A DNA stretch of 38,964 nucleotides from a virus: positions 1 to 38,964 of the IMG/VR virus record IMGVR_UViG_3300031766_000023; one strand, given 5' to 3'. Below, piece by piece: positions 8,922 to 17,010 of the stretch (positions are counted from its first letter, which is position 1; every line of letters begins with the position of its first letter). A program made the translations under genes and the position numbers. The notes beneath the pieces are model-generated. The model ran no database searches. It had not been told where the DNA came from and worked only from the letters and a program-made list of their open reading frames with translations.

Positions 8922-9341
8922 ATGAGTCTAAGAACACGATTTGAAATCGAAACATTTTTGTTGGGTGCTCACCCAACAGTTGAAAGACAAGCATTAGAAT
9001 TACAAAGTGAACTAATGCAAGCTCGATCACAAAACCATCCAGACTTAGCAATGTTAGAAGCAGTGGCTACTGACTTTGTTGCTAAAAACGGCGAATTTGA
9101 CGCCTTAATAGGCGGAATAGAAACAACTGAAGAAGAATATTGGACACAACGTCTAGCTCGATTGGCAGCAATTGATATTCTTACAATTGGTAAAGTTCAA
9201 CCAGAGCATATGAATTATATGGCATCGCTTAGTGATGATGCATTTGCTTCATGTGTAAAATCAGCAACAACACTTGCTAAATCATTAAATGATTCAGTTC
9301 AAGATATTGAAGCAGAACTTGGCCAAGAGCTTACTGACTAA
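8922..9341 (+). CDS. Unknown early-type protein
   Basis: 139 residues, ribosome binding site AGGAG, consensus sigma70 promoter 42 bp upstream. I do not recognise a family. The protein is predicted largely helical (ERQALELQSELMQARSQ; KSATTLAKSLNDSVQDIEAEL), has no signal or membrane segment, one Cys, and a TTEEEYWTQRLARLAAID segment in the middle. It leads a short operon with the two glycosyltransferase-like genes that follow with an 8-nt gap and then an overlap. Host-type promoter suggests expression early or throughout infection, unlike the neighbouring fibres. Confidence 0.7.
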   Translation: MSLRTRFEIETFLLGAHPTVERQALELQSELMQARSQNHPDLAMLEAVATDFVAKNGEFDALIGGIETTEEEYWTQRLARLAAIDILTIGKVQPEHMNYMASLSDDAFASCVKSATTLAKSLNDSVQDIEAELGQELTD

Positions 9342-9349
9342 TTTTTTAG

Positions 9350-10000
9350 ATGGTAAGCATACCCAAGTTTATACAGAAACCTGACCCTACCTCAAATGTT
9401 GCAATATGTGTTCCAGTAAGGGACCTTGTAACATCTACATTTAGTTATAGTTTAGCTATGCTTATGAAAAAGTGTGGAGAACAAGGTCAAAAAGTTTCTC
9501 TACATATGGTTATGGGAAGTGAAGTAGCAATGCAACGTCAACAATTAGTTGATGAAGTTTTAAATACAAAAGCAACACATTTATTTTGGATTGACAGTGA
9601 TATAAAATTTCCACCTGATGCATTATTTACATTACTATCACATAAAAAAGATATTGTAGGAGCAAATTATAGCACTAGAGTAAAACCACATAGACCAGTA
9701 GCGTTTAAAAGTGAAACTAATCTCGATAAGAGAGTATTTACCGGCAACGGAGTAGAAGAAGTATTTGCATTAGGTAGTGGTTTGTTATTGGTAAATAAAT
9801 GTGTATATGAAAATATATCAAGACCACATTATAGTGTTGAATGGAATGATGACTATACTAGCTTAATGGGTGAAGATATATATTTTTGTAAGAAAGCATC
9901 AACGCATGGATATGTATCACATGTTGATAATGCGTTAAGCGATAGAGTTGCACATATAGGAACAAAAGAATACACAATAAAAGGCGATTGCTATGATTAG
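9350..10000 (+). CDS. Glycosyltransferase-like protein (GT-A fold type)
   Basis: 216 residues. It has a short beta strand NVAICVPVRD near residues 16-25, then the segment THLFWIDSDIKFPPDAL around residues 76-91 holding a DxD motif (Asp82, Asp84), the metal and nucleotide-sugar site of GT-A enzymes. IVGANYSTR and a later LGSGLLLV segment with GEDIYFCKKA also match family-2-like glycosyltransferases. It probably transfers a sugar to a phage or host component, such as modified phage DNA, fibres or cell surface; which one cannot be told. It starts 8 nt after the preceding stop with no obvious ribosome binding site, suggesting translational coupling, and overlaps the next gene by 8 nt. Confidence 0.7.
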   Translation: MVSIPKFIQKPDPTSNVAICVPVRDLVTSTFSYSLAMLMKKCGEQGQKVSLHMVMGSEVAMQRQQLVDEVLNTKATHLFWIDSDIKFPPDALFTLLSHKKDIVGANYSTRVKPHRPVAFKSETNLDKRVFTGNGVEEVFALGSGLLLVNKCVYENISRPHYSVEWNDDYTSLMGEDIYFCKKASTHGYVSHVDNALSDRVAHIGTKEYTIKGDCYD

Positions 10001-11093
10001 TAAAATTTCAAAAAATAACAATTTACTTAGTTTTAAAGGACAAAGTGTTATTACACCGTGGGACAGATTAAAGAAGTTTATCTTTAGTCCATATCCAATA
10101 GTTTACGTAGATCAAAAAACAACAGATACAGATTTGTTAATAGAACACGTAGCAGATTATACAGGTAAAACAGATATGGTATGGGTTGTTGTTAATGGCA
10201 CAACTTTAAATCCTAATTTTCCTTGGCACTATAAACCAAGTGATGTAGGACACAATGTTATACATAAATTTCCAAAAGTAATTAAAAGAACAGGACGTCC
10301 TGTAAATTGGGGAGATATTCAATTAGTCCCAACAGGCGGAGTAATACATGGAACAGTAAAAAATAAAGTGATAGGTTCTTATCACGAAGCAGATTTTGAT
10401 ATTGTTATGATTAGCTTCCATGAAGCTGAAGCAGATGCAAATTATCAAAAATTAAAATTAAGGTTTCCAGATGCTATTCACGTAAAAAATATTGAAGGTA
10501 TTGGAAACGCACATAAAAAAGCAGGTGAGATGGCAAAATCAGAAATGGTATATATTGTTGATGCAGATGCAGACATACATGATGATTTTTGTTTTGACTA
10601 TATTCCACCTATGGCAAAACGTGCCAATACAACATATGTTTGGTATGCAAAAAATCCAGTTAACGATTTAAAATATGGGTATGGTGGAGTTAAGTTATTT
10701 CCAAGACAACAAATTATGGAAATGGGACACGTTCTTCCAGACTTTAGCACAGGTTCAGCATTTTATCAACCTGTAAGAGACGTTTCTAACACAACAAGAT
10801 TCAATAGAGATCCTTTTAGAACATGGCGTAGTGCATTTCGCGAGTGCGTAAAACTAGCATCACAAATTAATCCTAATGCTCCAGTTAAAGAAACCGAAGA
10901 TCGGTTAAAAACATGGTGTGAGGTTGATAATGGTGAACGTTTTGGACGTTATTGTATTAAAGGTGCCAACGAAGGCAAAGCATATGGAGAAGCAAACAAA
11001 GATGATGTAGAAGCTCTAAATAAAATTAATGATTTTGAGTGGTTACGTGAACAGTTTGTAGAAAGTATGAAAAAACGTATTAGTGCCAACTAA
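9993..11093 (+). CDS. Glycosyltransferase-like protein with DADAD motif
   Basis: 366 residues. An IVMISFHEAEADANYQKLKLRF segment precedes EMVYIVDADADIHDDF (about residues 184-199), which resembles the acidic metal site of GT-A glycosyltransferases. KLFPRQQIMEMG and TRFNRDPFRTWRSAFRECVKLAS follow. The C-terminal third is charged and helical. Similar long proteins are common in marine T4-like phages, usually of undefined substrate. The start overlaps the upstream glycosyltransferase-like gene by 8 nt, so the two are probably co-translated and may act together. The family assignment rests on the acidic motif only, so it is moderately sure. Confidence 0.55.
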   Translation: MISKISKNNNLLSFKGQSVITPWDRLKKFIFSPYPIVYVDQKTTDTDLLIEHVADYTGKTDMVWVVVNGTTLNPNFPWHYKPSDVGHNVIHKFPKVIKRTGRPVNWGDIQLVPTGGVIHGTVKNKVIGSYHEADFDIVMISFHEAEADANYQKLKLRFPDAIHVKNIEGIGNAHKKAGEMAKSEMVYIVDADADIHDDFCFDYIPPMAKRANTTYVWYAKNPVNDLKYGYGGVKLFPRQQIMEMGHVLPDFSTGSAFYQPVRDVSNTTRFNRDPFRTWRSAFRECVKLASQINPNAPVKETEDRLKTWCEVDNGERFGRYCIKGANEGKAYGEANKDDVEALNKINDFEWLREQFVESMKKRISAN

Positions 11094-11123
11094 TTAAAAT
11101 TCCTTAAAAGTAAACTAACTTAG

Positions 11124-11160
11124 AAACTATCTATGCATTTGCGTAGATAGTTTTTATTTT
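11124..11160. terminator. Bidirectional terminator between convergent genes
   Basis: A stem of 13 pairs including one G-U (11124-11136 with 11141-11153), ATTT loop, T-run to the right and A-rich sequence to the left. The stop codon of the minus-strand Nudix gene (11131-11133) lies inside it, so it can end transcripts from both directions. Confidence 0.85.
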
Positions 11161-11550
11161 CTTTAAAAAATCCTTTGATTTACACTGTATCTTTGCACCC
11201 GGATGTAATGGTTTAGGCCACTTGCCTATATCAACCCAAGCAAACCCATCGCTTTCATCATTTAAACTAGGTATAAACTCATTACTAACAGTAACAACAA
11301 AACTGTTATATATAAATCTACCATTGCTACTAGTAAATTTACTTATTGGAATAGTTTTTACTGATTTAGGCCATTTGCCTATTTCTTCTTCAACTTCTCG
11401 TTTTAGTGTTTCAATGGGTCTTTCGTCTTTTTCACTTTTGCCACCAAAAAACCCCCAAGTTTTTGGATGAGTAACATTGTTACTTCTAAGTTGTAATAAA
11501 ATTCTTCCTGTGTCTATGCTTAAAAAGATACAGCCACTTGCTTCTATCAT
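11131..11550 (-). CDS. Nudix hydrolase
   Basis: 139 residues. A complete Nudix box runs from Gly37 to Gly58: Gly37, Glu43, Arg51-Glu52, Glu55-Glu56 and Gly58 fit GX5EX7REUXEEXGU exactly, with the metal-binding REVEEE helix. This family hydrolyses a nucleoside diphosphate linked to another group (for example ADP-ribose, oxidised dNTPs, NADH or RNA caps); the substrate cannot be read from sequence. T4 has an unrelated-position Nudix enzyme (NudE). It starts in a TAATG overlap with the end of gp15, so it is translated by coupling from the minus-strand late transcript, which is unusual company for a nucleotide-pool enzyme. Confidence 0.92.
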   Translation of the reverse strand: MIEASGCIFLSIDTGRILLQLRSNNVTHPKTWGFFGGKSEKDERPIETLKREVEEEIGKWPKSVKTIPISKFTSSNGRFIYNSFVVTVSNEFIPSLNDESDGFAWVDIGKWPKPLHPGAKIQCKSKDFLKKIKTIYANA

Positions 11551-12917
11551 TATAAATAGATTCTCCAGAATCCTGCATTGTATACAGCCTCATAGCTATT
11601 AACCCATTCTTTACCATTCCACTCTAATTGATCTTGGGTTGTTAGGTTAAGGCAATGATGTTTAGTTGATTGATTTGCACTAGCATTAAATACTATTGAC
11701 CAACCACTGCCGTCAAATTCTACAATATCATATTTATTAGCAGTTGATAATCCATTCCAATTTGAACTAACTGGAATTGAATCCATTAATAAGTATCTAA
11801 CTCCTACATTATTTGGAGTAGGAACAGTTCCATCTCCTGGATAGTTTACCATACCATTTATTACACCGTCAATTGGTTGTAATGTATTAGTTGGCAGTGT
11901 TGTTTGGTCTATAGTTACTGATAATTTTTGAGGATTATTTGGATGCTCAAATAGTTTTCCTATAATATCATTATCATTATCACCTGGATCTGAACTTTTT
12001 CTTAGTCTAATTTGACTGATACCGTTACGTAATACTCCAAATTTCTTTAAATCTTCTTCCCATGTAATTTGTTGATCACTTGAATCTAAGTTAGATCCAT
12101 CAAGAGCAAGTAATGTTACTTCATTATCCTCATATCTAATTTTTCTGTTTTCAAATGTAACAACAGTATATTCTAGTGTAGATTTATCAAATGATTCATT
12201 TTCTCTAAAACTATCTAAGTCTGCGTCATCTAAATTATACATTTGATTAATAATTGTGTGTATAAGTTTTTGTTGTTTAACCTTTGCAGGTGGATTAATT
12301 AATACAGGCATATCAAATCCTATTGATGCAACATCAATAATATCATCTATGCTACTACCTATACTTCTAGTGCTCCATGTAGTGTTTACCATTTCTACAT
12401 AACTCAATGAACTCCAGTCATATGGATTACTTGAGGTTTTAATATCAAGTGTTGGATTGAATAATACAAGTATTTGTTCCATTAGTTGTAATTTTTGTTC
12501 TGTGTTTGATGTCCATATGTCACAGTTCATTGATAACTTATAAGTAACTGGGTTATGTCGTTCAATGGTATATCTATTACCTGGTTCGTTTGAATACTCA
12601 CCTGTAGTATCATCATATTTCTTTTCTATGACTTGAACCTTATCTACATGAGATTGTAATGTTCTTAGTTCCGGCGCCATTGCTAAATTAGTTACATAAC
12701 AACTGATAAAAGGAACGGTGTTAACAATGTTTTCACTGTTCTCTCTAGTTATGTGTGCTGCCATACGATTAATATCACCATAACGAACAGGAACTAATTG
12801 CATTTGTGCTAGTCCATTTTCGTCTTTGCCCATTTGCACACTAAATCCACTAAACAGTCTTATAAACTGTTGAATGTATCTTCTAATCTGCCTGTCGTAA
12901 AAAAATTGTTGTGCCAT
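11550..12917 (-). CDS. 15: Proximal tail sheath stabiliser (gp15-like)
   Basis: 455 residues. The N-terminal 250 residues read like gp15 of marine T4-like phages: FFYDRQIRRYIQQFIRLFSG, VPVRYGDINRMAA, VPFISCYVTNLAMAP, then VDKVQVIEKKYD, NCDIWTSNTEQKLQLMEQIL and PVLINPPAKVKQQ. In T4 gp15 caps the tail sheath and tube and joins the tail to the head. The protein is longer than T4 gp15 (272 residues); the extra C-terminal part (about 365-455) holds two W/G-rich modules (KYDIVEFDGSGW; QLEWNGKEWV) like those in the sheath of this phage. It follows gp14 with a 9-nt gap on the minus strand. Family call is strong. Confidence 0.85.
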   Translation of the reverse strand: MAQQFFYDRQIRRYIQQFIRLFSGFSVQMGKDENGLAQMQLVPVRYGDINRMAAHITRENSENIVNTVPFISCYVTNLAMAPELRTLQSHVDKVQVIEKKYDDTTGEYSNEPGNRYTIERHNPVTYKLSMNCDIWTSNTEQKLQLMEQILVLFNPTLDIKTSSNPYDWSSLSYVEMVNTTWSTRSIGSSIDDIIDVASIGFDMPVLINPPAKVKQQKLIHTIINQMYNLDDADLDSFRENESFDKSTLEYTVVTFENRKIRYEDNEVTLLALDGSNLDSSDQQITWEEDLKKFGVLRNGISQIRLRKSSDPGDNDNDIIGKLFEHPNNPQKLSVTIDQTTLPTNTLQPIDGVINGMVNYPGDGTVPTPNNVGVRYLLMDSIPVSSNWNGLSTANKYDIVEFDGSGWSIVFNASANQSTKHHCLNLTTQDQLEWNGKEWVNSYEAVYNAGFWRIYL

Positions 12918-12926
12918 TGTTTATTC

Positions 12927-14009
12927 CTAAAAGTCTGAATCTAACCCTTTTTTCTTAGGGTCTATTACTTTGCTTAGTGCTTGTCTTTCTGGTTGTTCTT
13001 CATTAGATACAACTGTTGTTGCATTGTTATTAATAAAGTCACCAGCATTATAAGTTTTGTCAGACCAAGTTTTTCCTGTAATATTATCATATAGTCTATG
13101 CCATCTACTTCCTCTAAAAACAAATAGTCTTTTTGGATTGAAGTCACTTCTTATAAAGTATTCACCATCATTTGGATCTTGTGGAAACTGATCACCTTGT
13201 GCTAATACTTCTCCATGCTCATACTCTGGTTCATTCCCATCAGGAACTCCAAATAGATGTTCAGCTAATGGTAAATTATTTGGATTGGCAGCTTCTGCAG
13301 ATGCCACAATAGCATTACTAATGTTCATTTCAGTTTCATATGAACTTAGGCTTTGTTTTAAGCTATTTGGATCATTAGCAGTGCCAAGTATATCTTGGTA
13401 TTCTTGTGTATCTGTTAATGGTGCTACTTTAACTCTCCAAATGTGCGGATACCAAGTTTGTGAAAATCCTTCACTTCCTCTTGCGGCATCTTGCACTACA
13501 TAAAATTTATTAACAGCATCTCTGTCGGTGCTTAATAGTAATTCATCACGTAAGTGTGGTAATTCTAATACATCACCTGGCATTAATCTTCTACCAAGTT
13601 TTTGAACCATGTCATTAATATGAAATGTAATGAATAATGTATCGTTTGTTAGGAATAAACCAAACTGTGTTAAGTCAAAGTCGTTATCACTTACATTATA
13701 TACGCCACGCAATTCAAAAATATCAGGATCGTATTTACGATCTCTGTTTTCCATGAATAATAAGTCTTGGATTCTAGTTTCATCTACTAAACCTTCTGGA
13801 TTAATTTCTTCACCAGATAGCATATCCTTTTGTAACCCACTTTTATAGTTAGGTTCACTAGGATCGCTAGTTGTATTATCAGAATCAGGGCCAAGATACT
13901 TATGGACATGGACCGCAGTGCCGCCAATTAGGAACTGTTCTAGGATACTCCTATCCATGAAGTTATAATCATTGCTTTTATATGGTTTATATAGACTTAG
14001 TCTGGGCAT
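12927..14009 (-). CDS. 14: Neck protein gp14-like
   Basis: 360 residues. Segments SNDYNFMDRSILEQFLIGGTAVHVHKYLGP, LLFMENRDRKYDPDIFELRGVYN, DFDLTQFGLFL, FHINDMVQKLGRRLMPGDVLELPHLRDE and KFYVVQDAARGSEGFSQTW are characteristic of the gp14 neck family of marine T4-like phages. Gp14 with gp13 forms the neck to which the tail attaches. Near residues 270-309 there is an inserted module (DGEYFIRSDFNPKRLFVF then GSRWHRL) resembling repeats in the sheath. It is the first gene of a three-gene minus-strand unit with its own late promoter. Neck gp13 is encoded far away on the other strand at 17650. Confidence 0.82.
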   Translation of the reverse strand: MPRLSLYKPYKSNDYNFMDRSILEQFLIGGTAVHVHKYLGPDSDNTTSDPSEPNYKSGLQKDMLSGEEINPEGLVDETRIQDLLFMENRDRKYDPDIFELRGVYNVSDNDFDLTQFGLFLTNDTLFITFHINDMVQKLGRRLMPGDVLELPHLRDELLLSTDRDAVNKFYVVQDAARGSEGFSQTWYPHIWRVKVAPLTDTQEYQDILGTANDPNSLKQSLSSYETEMNISNAIVASAEAANPNNLPLAEHLFGVPDGNEPEYEHGEVLAQGDQFPQDPNDGEYFIRSDFNPKRLFVFRGSRWHRLYDNITGKTWSDKTYNAGDFINNNATTVVSNEEQPERQALSKVIDPKKKGLDSDF

Positions 14010-14033
14010 ATTTGGTTTTCCTATTATATACAG

Positions 14034-14040
14034 TATTTAT
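14034..14040 (-). promoter_or_regulatory. Minus-strand T4-type late promoter ATAAATA
   Basis: On the minus strand GCATAAATACTGTATA lies 25 nt before the ATG of gp14, the same spacing as at plus-strand late genes. It drives the inverted gp14-gp15-Nudix block, predicted start near 14028. Confidence 0.82.
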
Positions 14041-14063
14041 GCCAAGTGAACTCTTATAACATG

Positions 14064-14070
14064 CTAAATA
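14064..14070 (+). promoter_or_regulatory. Late promoter variant CTAAATA
   Basis: GCTAAATAGTTATA upstream of the SbmA/BacA-like gene keeps the TAAATA core with C at the first position. The same variant serves the large terminase at 26782. It is divergent from the minus-strand late promoter 24 bp away. Predicted start about 14076. Confidence 0.5.
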
Positions 14071-14117
14071 GTTATATGCGTAGTTAATCTTAACTAGCAT
14101 TATAAAGAGGAAAAATT

Positions 14118-15089
14118 ATGTTTAGATTTTTTACAGTAAAAAAATGGGCTTTATGGTCCTGGCTAGGATCAGCAATAATCCTATCATCGCTTTGGATACA
14201 AGTTGAAATTGATGTTAAGATTAACGAATGGTTTGGCCAATTTTATGATATGATTCAAAAAGCATTAGCAACACCAAACGCAATTACTATAGGTGAGTAT
14301 TGGGCTAGTTTAGCCAGTTTCTTATACTTGGCGGCTATTTACGTTGGTATTGCTGTTGTAGTAAGTTTCTTTACAGCACACTATCTATTTAGATGGCGAA
14401 CTGCAATGGTTGAATGGTATCATAGTGTATATGACAAAGCTAGAACTATCGAAGGTGCCGCACAAAGGGTGCAAGAAGATACTATTAAGTTTAGTAGAAT
14501 TATGGAAGGACTTGGAACAAGTTTTATCGAATCAATTATGGTTCTAGTTCAGTTTGTTCCTATTCTATTAGGACTAAGTGTTGGTATTCCTATCTTCTTC
14601 TTTGGTGATTGGCAATATGGACTTGTTACAGGTGCTATTGTTTGGTCAGTAGGTGGAACATTATTCTTAATCGCACTAGGTTGGTTACTACGACTTGTGG
14701 GTGTTGAATATGACTTACAAAAGAAAGAAGCAGCATATCGAAAGATACTAGTTATTGCAGAAGATGACGGTAATGTTAGACCAAAGACTATTAACGAACT
14801 CTTCCAAGATGTTCGTTCAATTCACTTTAAGTCTTATTTGCGTTATTTGTATTTTAATGTAGGACGAATTACATATTTACAAGCAAATGTGTTATCAGCT
14901 TATGTGTTCTTGGCACCAGCTATTGTAGCCGGTGTTGTAACACTAGGTGTAATGCAACAGATTATTAGAGCGTTTGGACGTGTTGAAGGTTCTATGCAAT
15001 ATCTCTTTAGAGCGTGGCCAACACTTATCGAATTAATGAGTGTGTTTAAGCGTTTAAGAGAATTTGAACGACAAATAAACGAAAAATAA
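14118..15089 (+). CDS. SbmA/BacA-family inner-membrane peptide transporter homologue
   Basis: 323 residues with AAAGAGG ribosome binding site. It matches the SbmA/BacA family over almost its whole length: WSWLGSAIILSSLWIQVEIDVKINEWFGQFYD, then AHYLFRWRTAM (residues 87-97), IEGAAQRVQEDT (111-122), a GTSFIESIMVLVQFVP helix, KKEAAYRK (202-209), AEDD, FNVGRITYLQ and YLFRAWPTLIELMSVFKRLREFE at the end. SbmA/BacA are proton-driven importers of peptides such as microcins, bleomycin and host-defence peptides. About five to six membrane segments are visible. Compared with E. coli SbmA (about 400 residues) the first about 80 residues, with the first membrane helix, are missing. A host protein probably was captured and trimmed. 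Whether it transports, or interferes with the host transporter, is unknown. Confidence 0.9.
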   Translation: MFRFFTVKKWALWSWLGSAIILSSLWIQVEIDVKINEWFGQFYDMIQKALATPNAITIGEYWASLASFLYLAAIYVGIAVVVSFFTAHYLFRWRTAMVEWYHSVYDKARTIEGAAQRVQEDTIKFSRIMEGLGTSFIESIMVLVQFVPILLGLSVGIPIFFFGDWQYGLVTGAIVWSVGGTLFLIALGWLLRLVGVEYDLQKKEAAYRKILVIAEDDGNVRPKTINELFQDVRSIHFKSYLRYLYFNVGRITYLQANVLSAYVFLAPAIVAGVVTLGVMQQIIRAFGRVEGSMQYLFRAWPTLIELMSVFKRLREFERQINEK

Positions 15090-15113
15090 TTTAAGAAAAA
15101 TTATAACCTATTG

Positions 15114-15143
15114 AAAACCCAAGATTCTTTTCTTGGGTTTTTT
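15114..15143 (+). terminator. Terminator directly fused to next promoter
   Basis: An 11-bp stem (15114-15124 with 15131-15141) with a T-rich loop and a T-run through 15143. One base later begins the -35 box TTGACA of the next promoter. Confidence 0.9.
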
Positions 15144-15144
15144 C

Positions 15145-15173
15145 TTGACAAATGCACCAAGATATCTTATACT
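15145..15173 (+). promoter_or_regulatory. Sigma70-type promoter, 17-bp spacer, palindromic -10 region
   Basis: TTGACA (15145-15150), 17 bp, TATACT (15168-15173). The sequence TATACTGTATA at the -10 is itself an inverted repeat. A dyad CAAGATATCTTA lies in the promoter-proximal half of the spacer. Confidence 0.88.
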
Positions 15174-15204
15174 GTATAAGTAAACTAAGTAAAAAGGAAG
15201 AAAA

Positions 15205-15633
15205 ATGTCTAAAGCACTAGGAAAATTTGACGATACAGTAGATGATATGATATTGCACTTTGAAGAAGTAAAATTCGAAGACGTTGACGATATGACACTT
15301 GAGATTGAACATTGGAATGATCTTAAATGGCAACAAGGTTATCAAACTGTTTGGTCATTGTTTCAAGGTATTATGCCTTTGGAGCAAGAAATTTTTACTA
15401 ATAAGCCTCGAATTGTTTCATACAAAGTTATTAGTGAACTTGGTGATACTTTTGAAGATACTAAATATCAAACATTTACTTGCATGGCCAAAGATGGCAC
15501 AGTTGGTGGGCTTTGGGCCGCTGCAGAAAGTTGTTTTAAGCAAGCCAAACTTGCATTAGACGATTGGCATTACTTTGTTGAAGATTTTACAGTGCTAGAC
15601 GATGGTAACCTTGAACTTGTTACTGGTAGTTAA
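15205..15633 (+). CDS. Unknown small acidic protein
   Basis: 142 residues behind a clear AGGAAG ribosome binding site and a sigma70 promoter 32 bp upstream. I do not recognise it. It is strongly acidic at the N-terminus (FDDTVDDMILHFEEVKFEDVDDMTLEIEHW), has several Trp residues, an AKDGTVGGLWAAAESCFKQAKLALDDWHYFVEDF segment, and no signal or membrane stretch. It is a single-gene transcription unit between two separate sigma70 promoters, which suggests dosage independent of its neighbours. Acidic early phage proteins are sometimes host-enzyme inhibitors or DNA mimics; there is no direct evidence for that here. Confidence 0.7.
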   Translation: MSKALGKFDDTVDDMILHFEEVKFEDVDDMTLEIEHWNDLKWQQGYQTVWSLFQGIMPLEQEIFTNKPRIVSYKVISELGDTFEDTKYQTFTCMAKDGTVGGLWAAAESCFKQAKLALDDWHYFVEDFTVLDDGNLELVTGS

Positions 15634-15642
15634 CGGTAACGG

Positions 15643-15671
15643 TTGACAATACAGAAGATCTGTAATATTAT
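15643..15671 (+). promoter_or_regulatory. Sigma70-type promoter with spacer-centred dyad
   Basis: TTGACA (15643-15648), 17 bp, TATTAT (15666-15671). The spacer is filled by the dyad TACAGA-aga-TCTGTA (15650-15664), centred at the middle of the spacer as in the promoters at 33771, 34624 and 35045. Confidence 0.85.
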
Positions 15672-15705
15672 ATTTTAAGAATTTCATTATCATAGGAGAA
15701 GCTAC

Positions 15706-17010
15706 ATGGCAACTACAAACTTAAAGCCTCGAAAGAAAAAGGCGCCACGTAGAGCACCACATATTAAGCGAGGTGCAAAACTTGAAGCTCCAACTTGGGA
15801 AGGTTGGGAAGAACTTACAGGTGAACAATTTCATCGCAAGGCAACAGCTGCACGTGAGTGGTATTATCATAATTATAAGCCAGTAGATCTTTATCCGGCT
15901 GTTGAAGAATGGATGAAGCAACAAGGAGAAGAGTTCTCTAAAGAAGATATAAAAGCAGTTAAGGCTGCACCTGGATATTCTTTAAGTGTAACAGCAGGAA
16001 TTACAGCCAAATTGTTGTTAGCAGGCATGCCCGCTTATAACGAAAAAGAAGATAAGTATTGGGAATCGTTGCCTGGCACAATGGGTAATCTTAAACCAGC
16101 AACAGAGTTTTTACGAAAGCAAATTAATATCGCAATTGAGGCAGGTAAGCCAATACTTGCTGCAAAGAAAGAAGTTGTAAAAGAAAAAGCAAATACATAT
16201 CAACCTAGTATACAAGAACGTATGCGTGAAGCATGTGTTATAATGGCAGATGGTATAGAAAATTTTGTAAATATATTCCTAACAGAATATGATGAAAAAC
16301 TAATGAAAGATTTTGAGCCAGTAAAAATTCTACGTAGAGAGAATTGCAAGGCCGGACATGCACGTTTAATTAAAACTTGGTATCAAGGTGAGCGTGACGA
16401 AATTTATGATTTGGTAAATTTTCCTACTAGTGCTAAACTAAAGAAGATGAGCGAAGAAGATCAAGATTTGTATGCTCAGCTTAAAGAAGGATATGATCAT
16501 CTAACACCTAAGCAAGCAAAAACTATACTAGAAATGTATCAACGTATTGTGGATGCATGTGATATTATTACAGTAGAAAGTAAAGCACATCGTAAGCCAC
16601 GCAAAGCAAAATTTAAGCCTGCAGATCAGCTTATTAAGAAACTTAATTATAAACTTAGTGATAGTAATTATGGGATTGCAAGTATTCCACCTGAAAAACT
16701 TATTGGAGCCAACATTGCATTAATATTTAATTGCAAAAATCGTAAGATTGGCCTTTACTATGCAAGCAACATAGATCCGCTAAATATGGGTAGAGAAGGA
16801 TCAGGCTTTAGTGTTAAAGGAACAACGCTACAAGGCTATAACGAAGCAAAAAGTGTGCAACGCACAGTTCGTAAAACAGATGAGTTTTTACCAATGATTA
16901 AAAAGACTACAAAGTCTAAAACAGAAAAAATGTTTGCTACATTAAAAACAACAGAGACAAAACTTAATGGTCGTTTTAATAACGAAACAGTGATATTGGC
17001 GGTATTTTAA
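15706..17010 (+). CDS. Unknown basic protein of 434 residues
   Basis: Behind a sigma70 promoter and an AGGAGAAG ribosome binding site. The first 25 residues are very basic (NLKPRKKKAPRRAPHIKRGAK), suggesting nucleic-acid contact. The rest is Lys-rich with helical segments; SIQERMREACVIMADGIENFVNIFLTEYD and SEEDQDLYAQLKEGYDHLTPKQAKTILEMYQRIVDAC are typical. There is another basic patch ESKAHRKPRKAKFKPADQLIKKL near residues 289-311, and a C-terminal KKTTKSKTEKMFATLKTTETKLNGRF stretch. No known domain was recognised. It reads like a conserved unknown of marine T4-like phages. It is translationally coupled to the next gene by a TAATG overlap. Confidence 0.75.
   Translation: MATTNLKPRKKKAPRRAPHIKRGAKLEAPTWEGWEELTGEQFHRKATAAREWYYHNYKPVDLYPAVEEWMKQQGEEFSKEDIKAVKAAPGYSLSVTAGITAKLLLAGMPAYNEKEDKYWESLPGTMGNLKPATEFLRKQINIAIEAGKPILAAKKEVVKEKANTYQPSIQERMREACVIMADGIENFVNIFLTEYDEKLMKDFEPVKILRRENCKAGHARLIKTWYQGERDEIYDLVNFPTSAKLKKMSEEDQDLYAQLKEGYDHLTPKQAKTILEMYQRIVDACDIITVESKAHRKPRKAKFKPADQLIKKLNYKLSDSNYGIASIPPEKLIGANIALIFNCKNRKIGLYYASNIDPLNMGREGSGFSVKGTTLQGYNEAKSVQRTVRKTDEFLPMIKKTTKSKTEKMFATLKTTETKLNGRFNNETVILAVF

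Noticed and set aside
11551-11558. Perfect plus-strand TATAAATA at the gp15 end
   Set aside because: It faces antisense to gp15 with no gene behind it on that strand; could be chance in AT-rich DNA or an antisense start, not supported.
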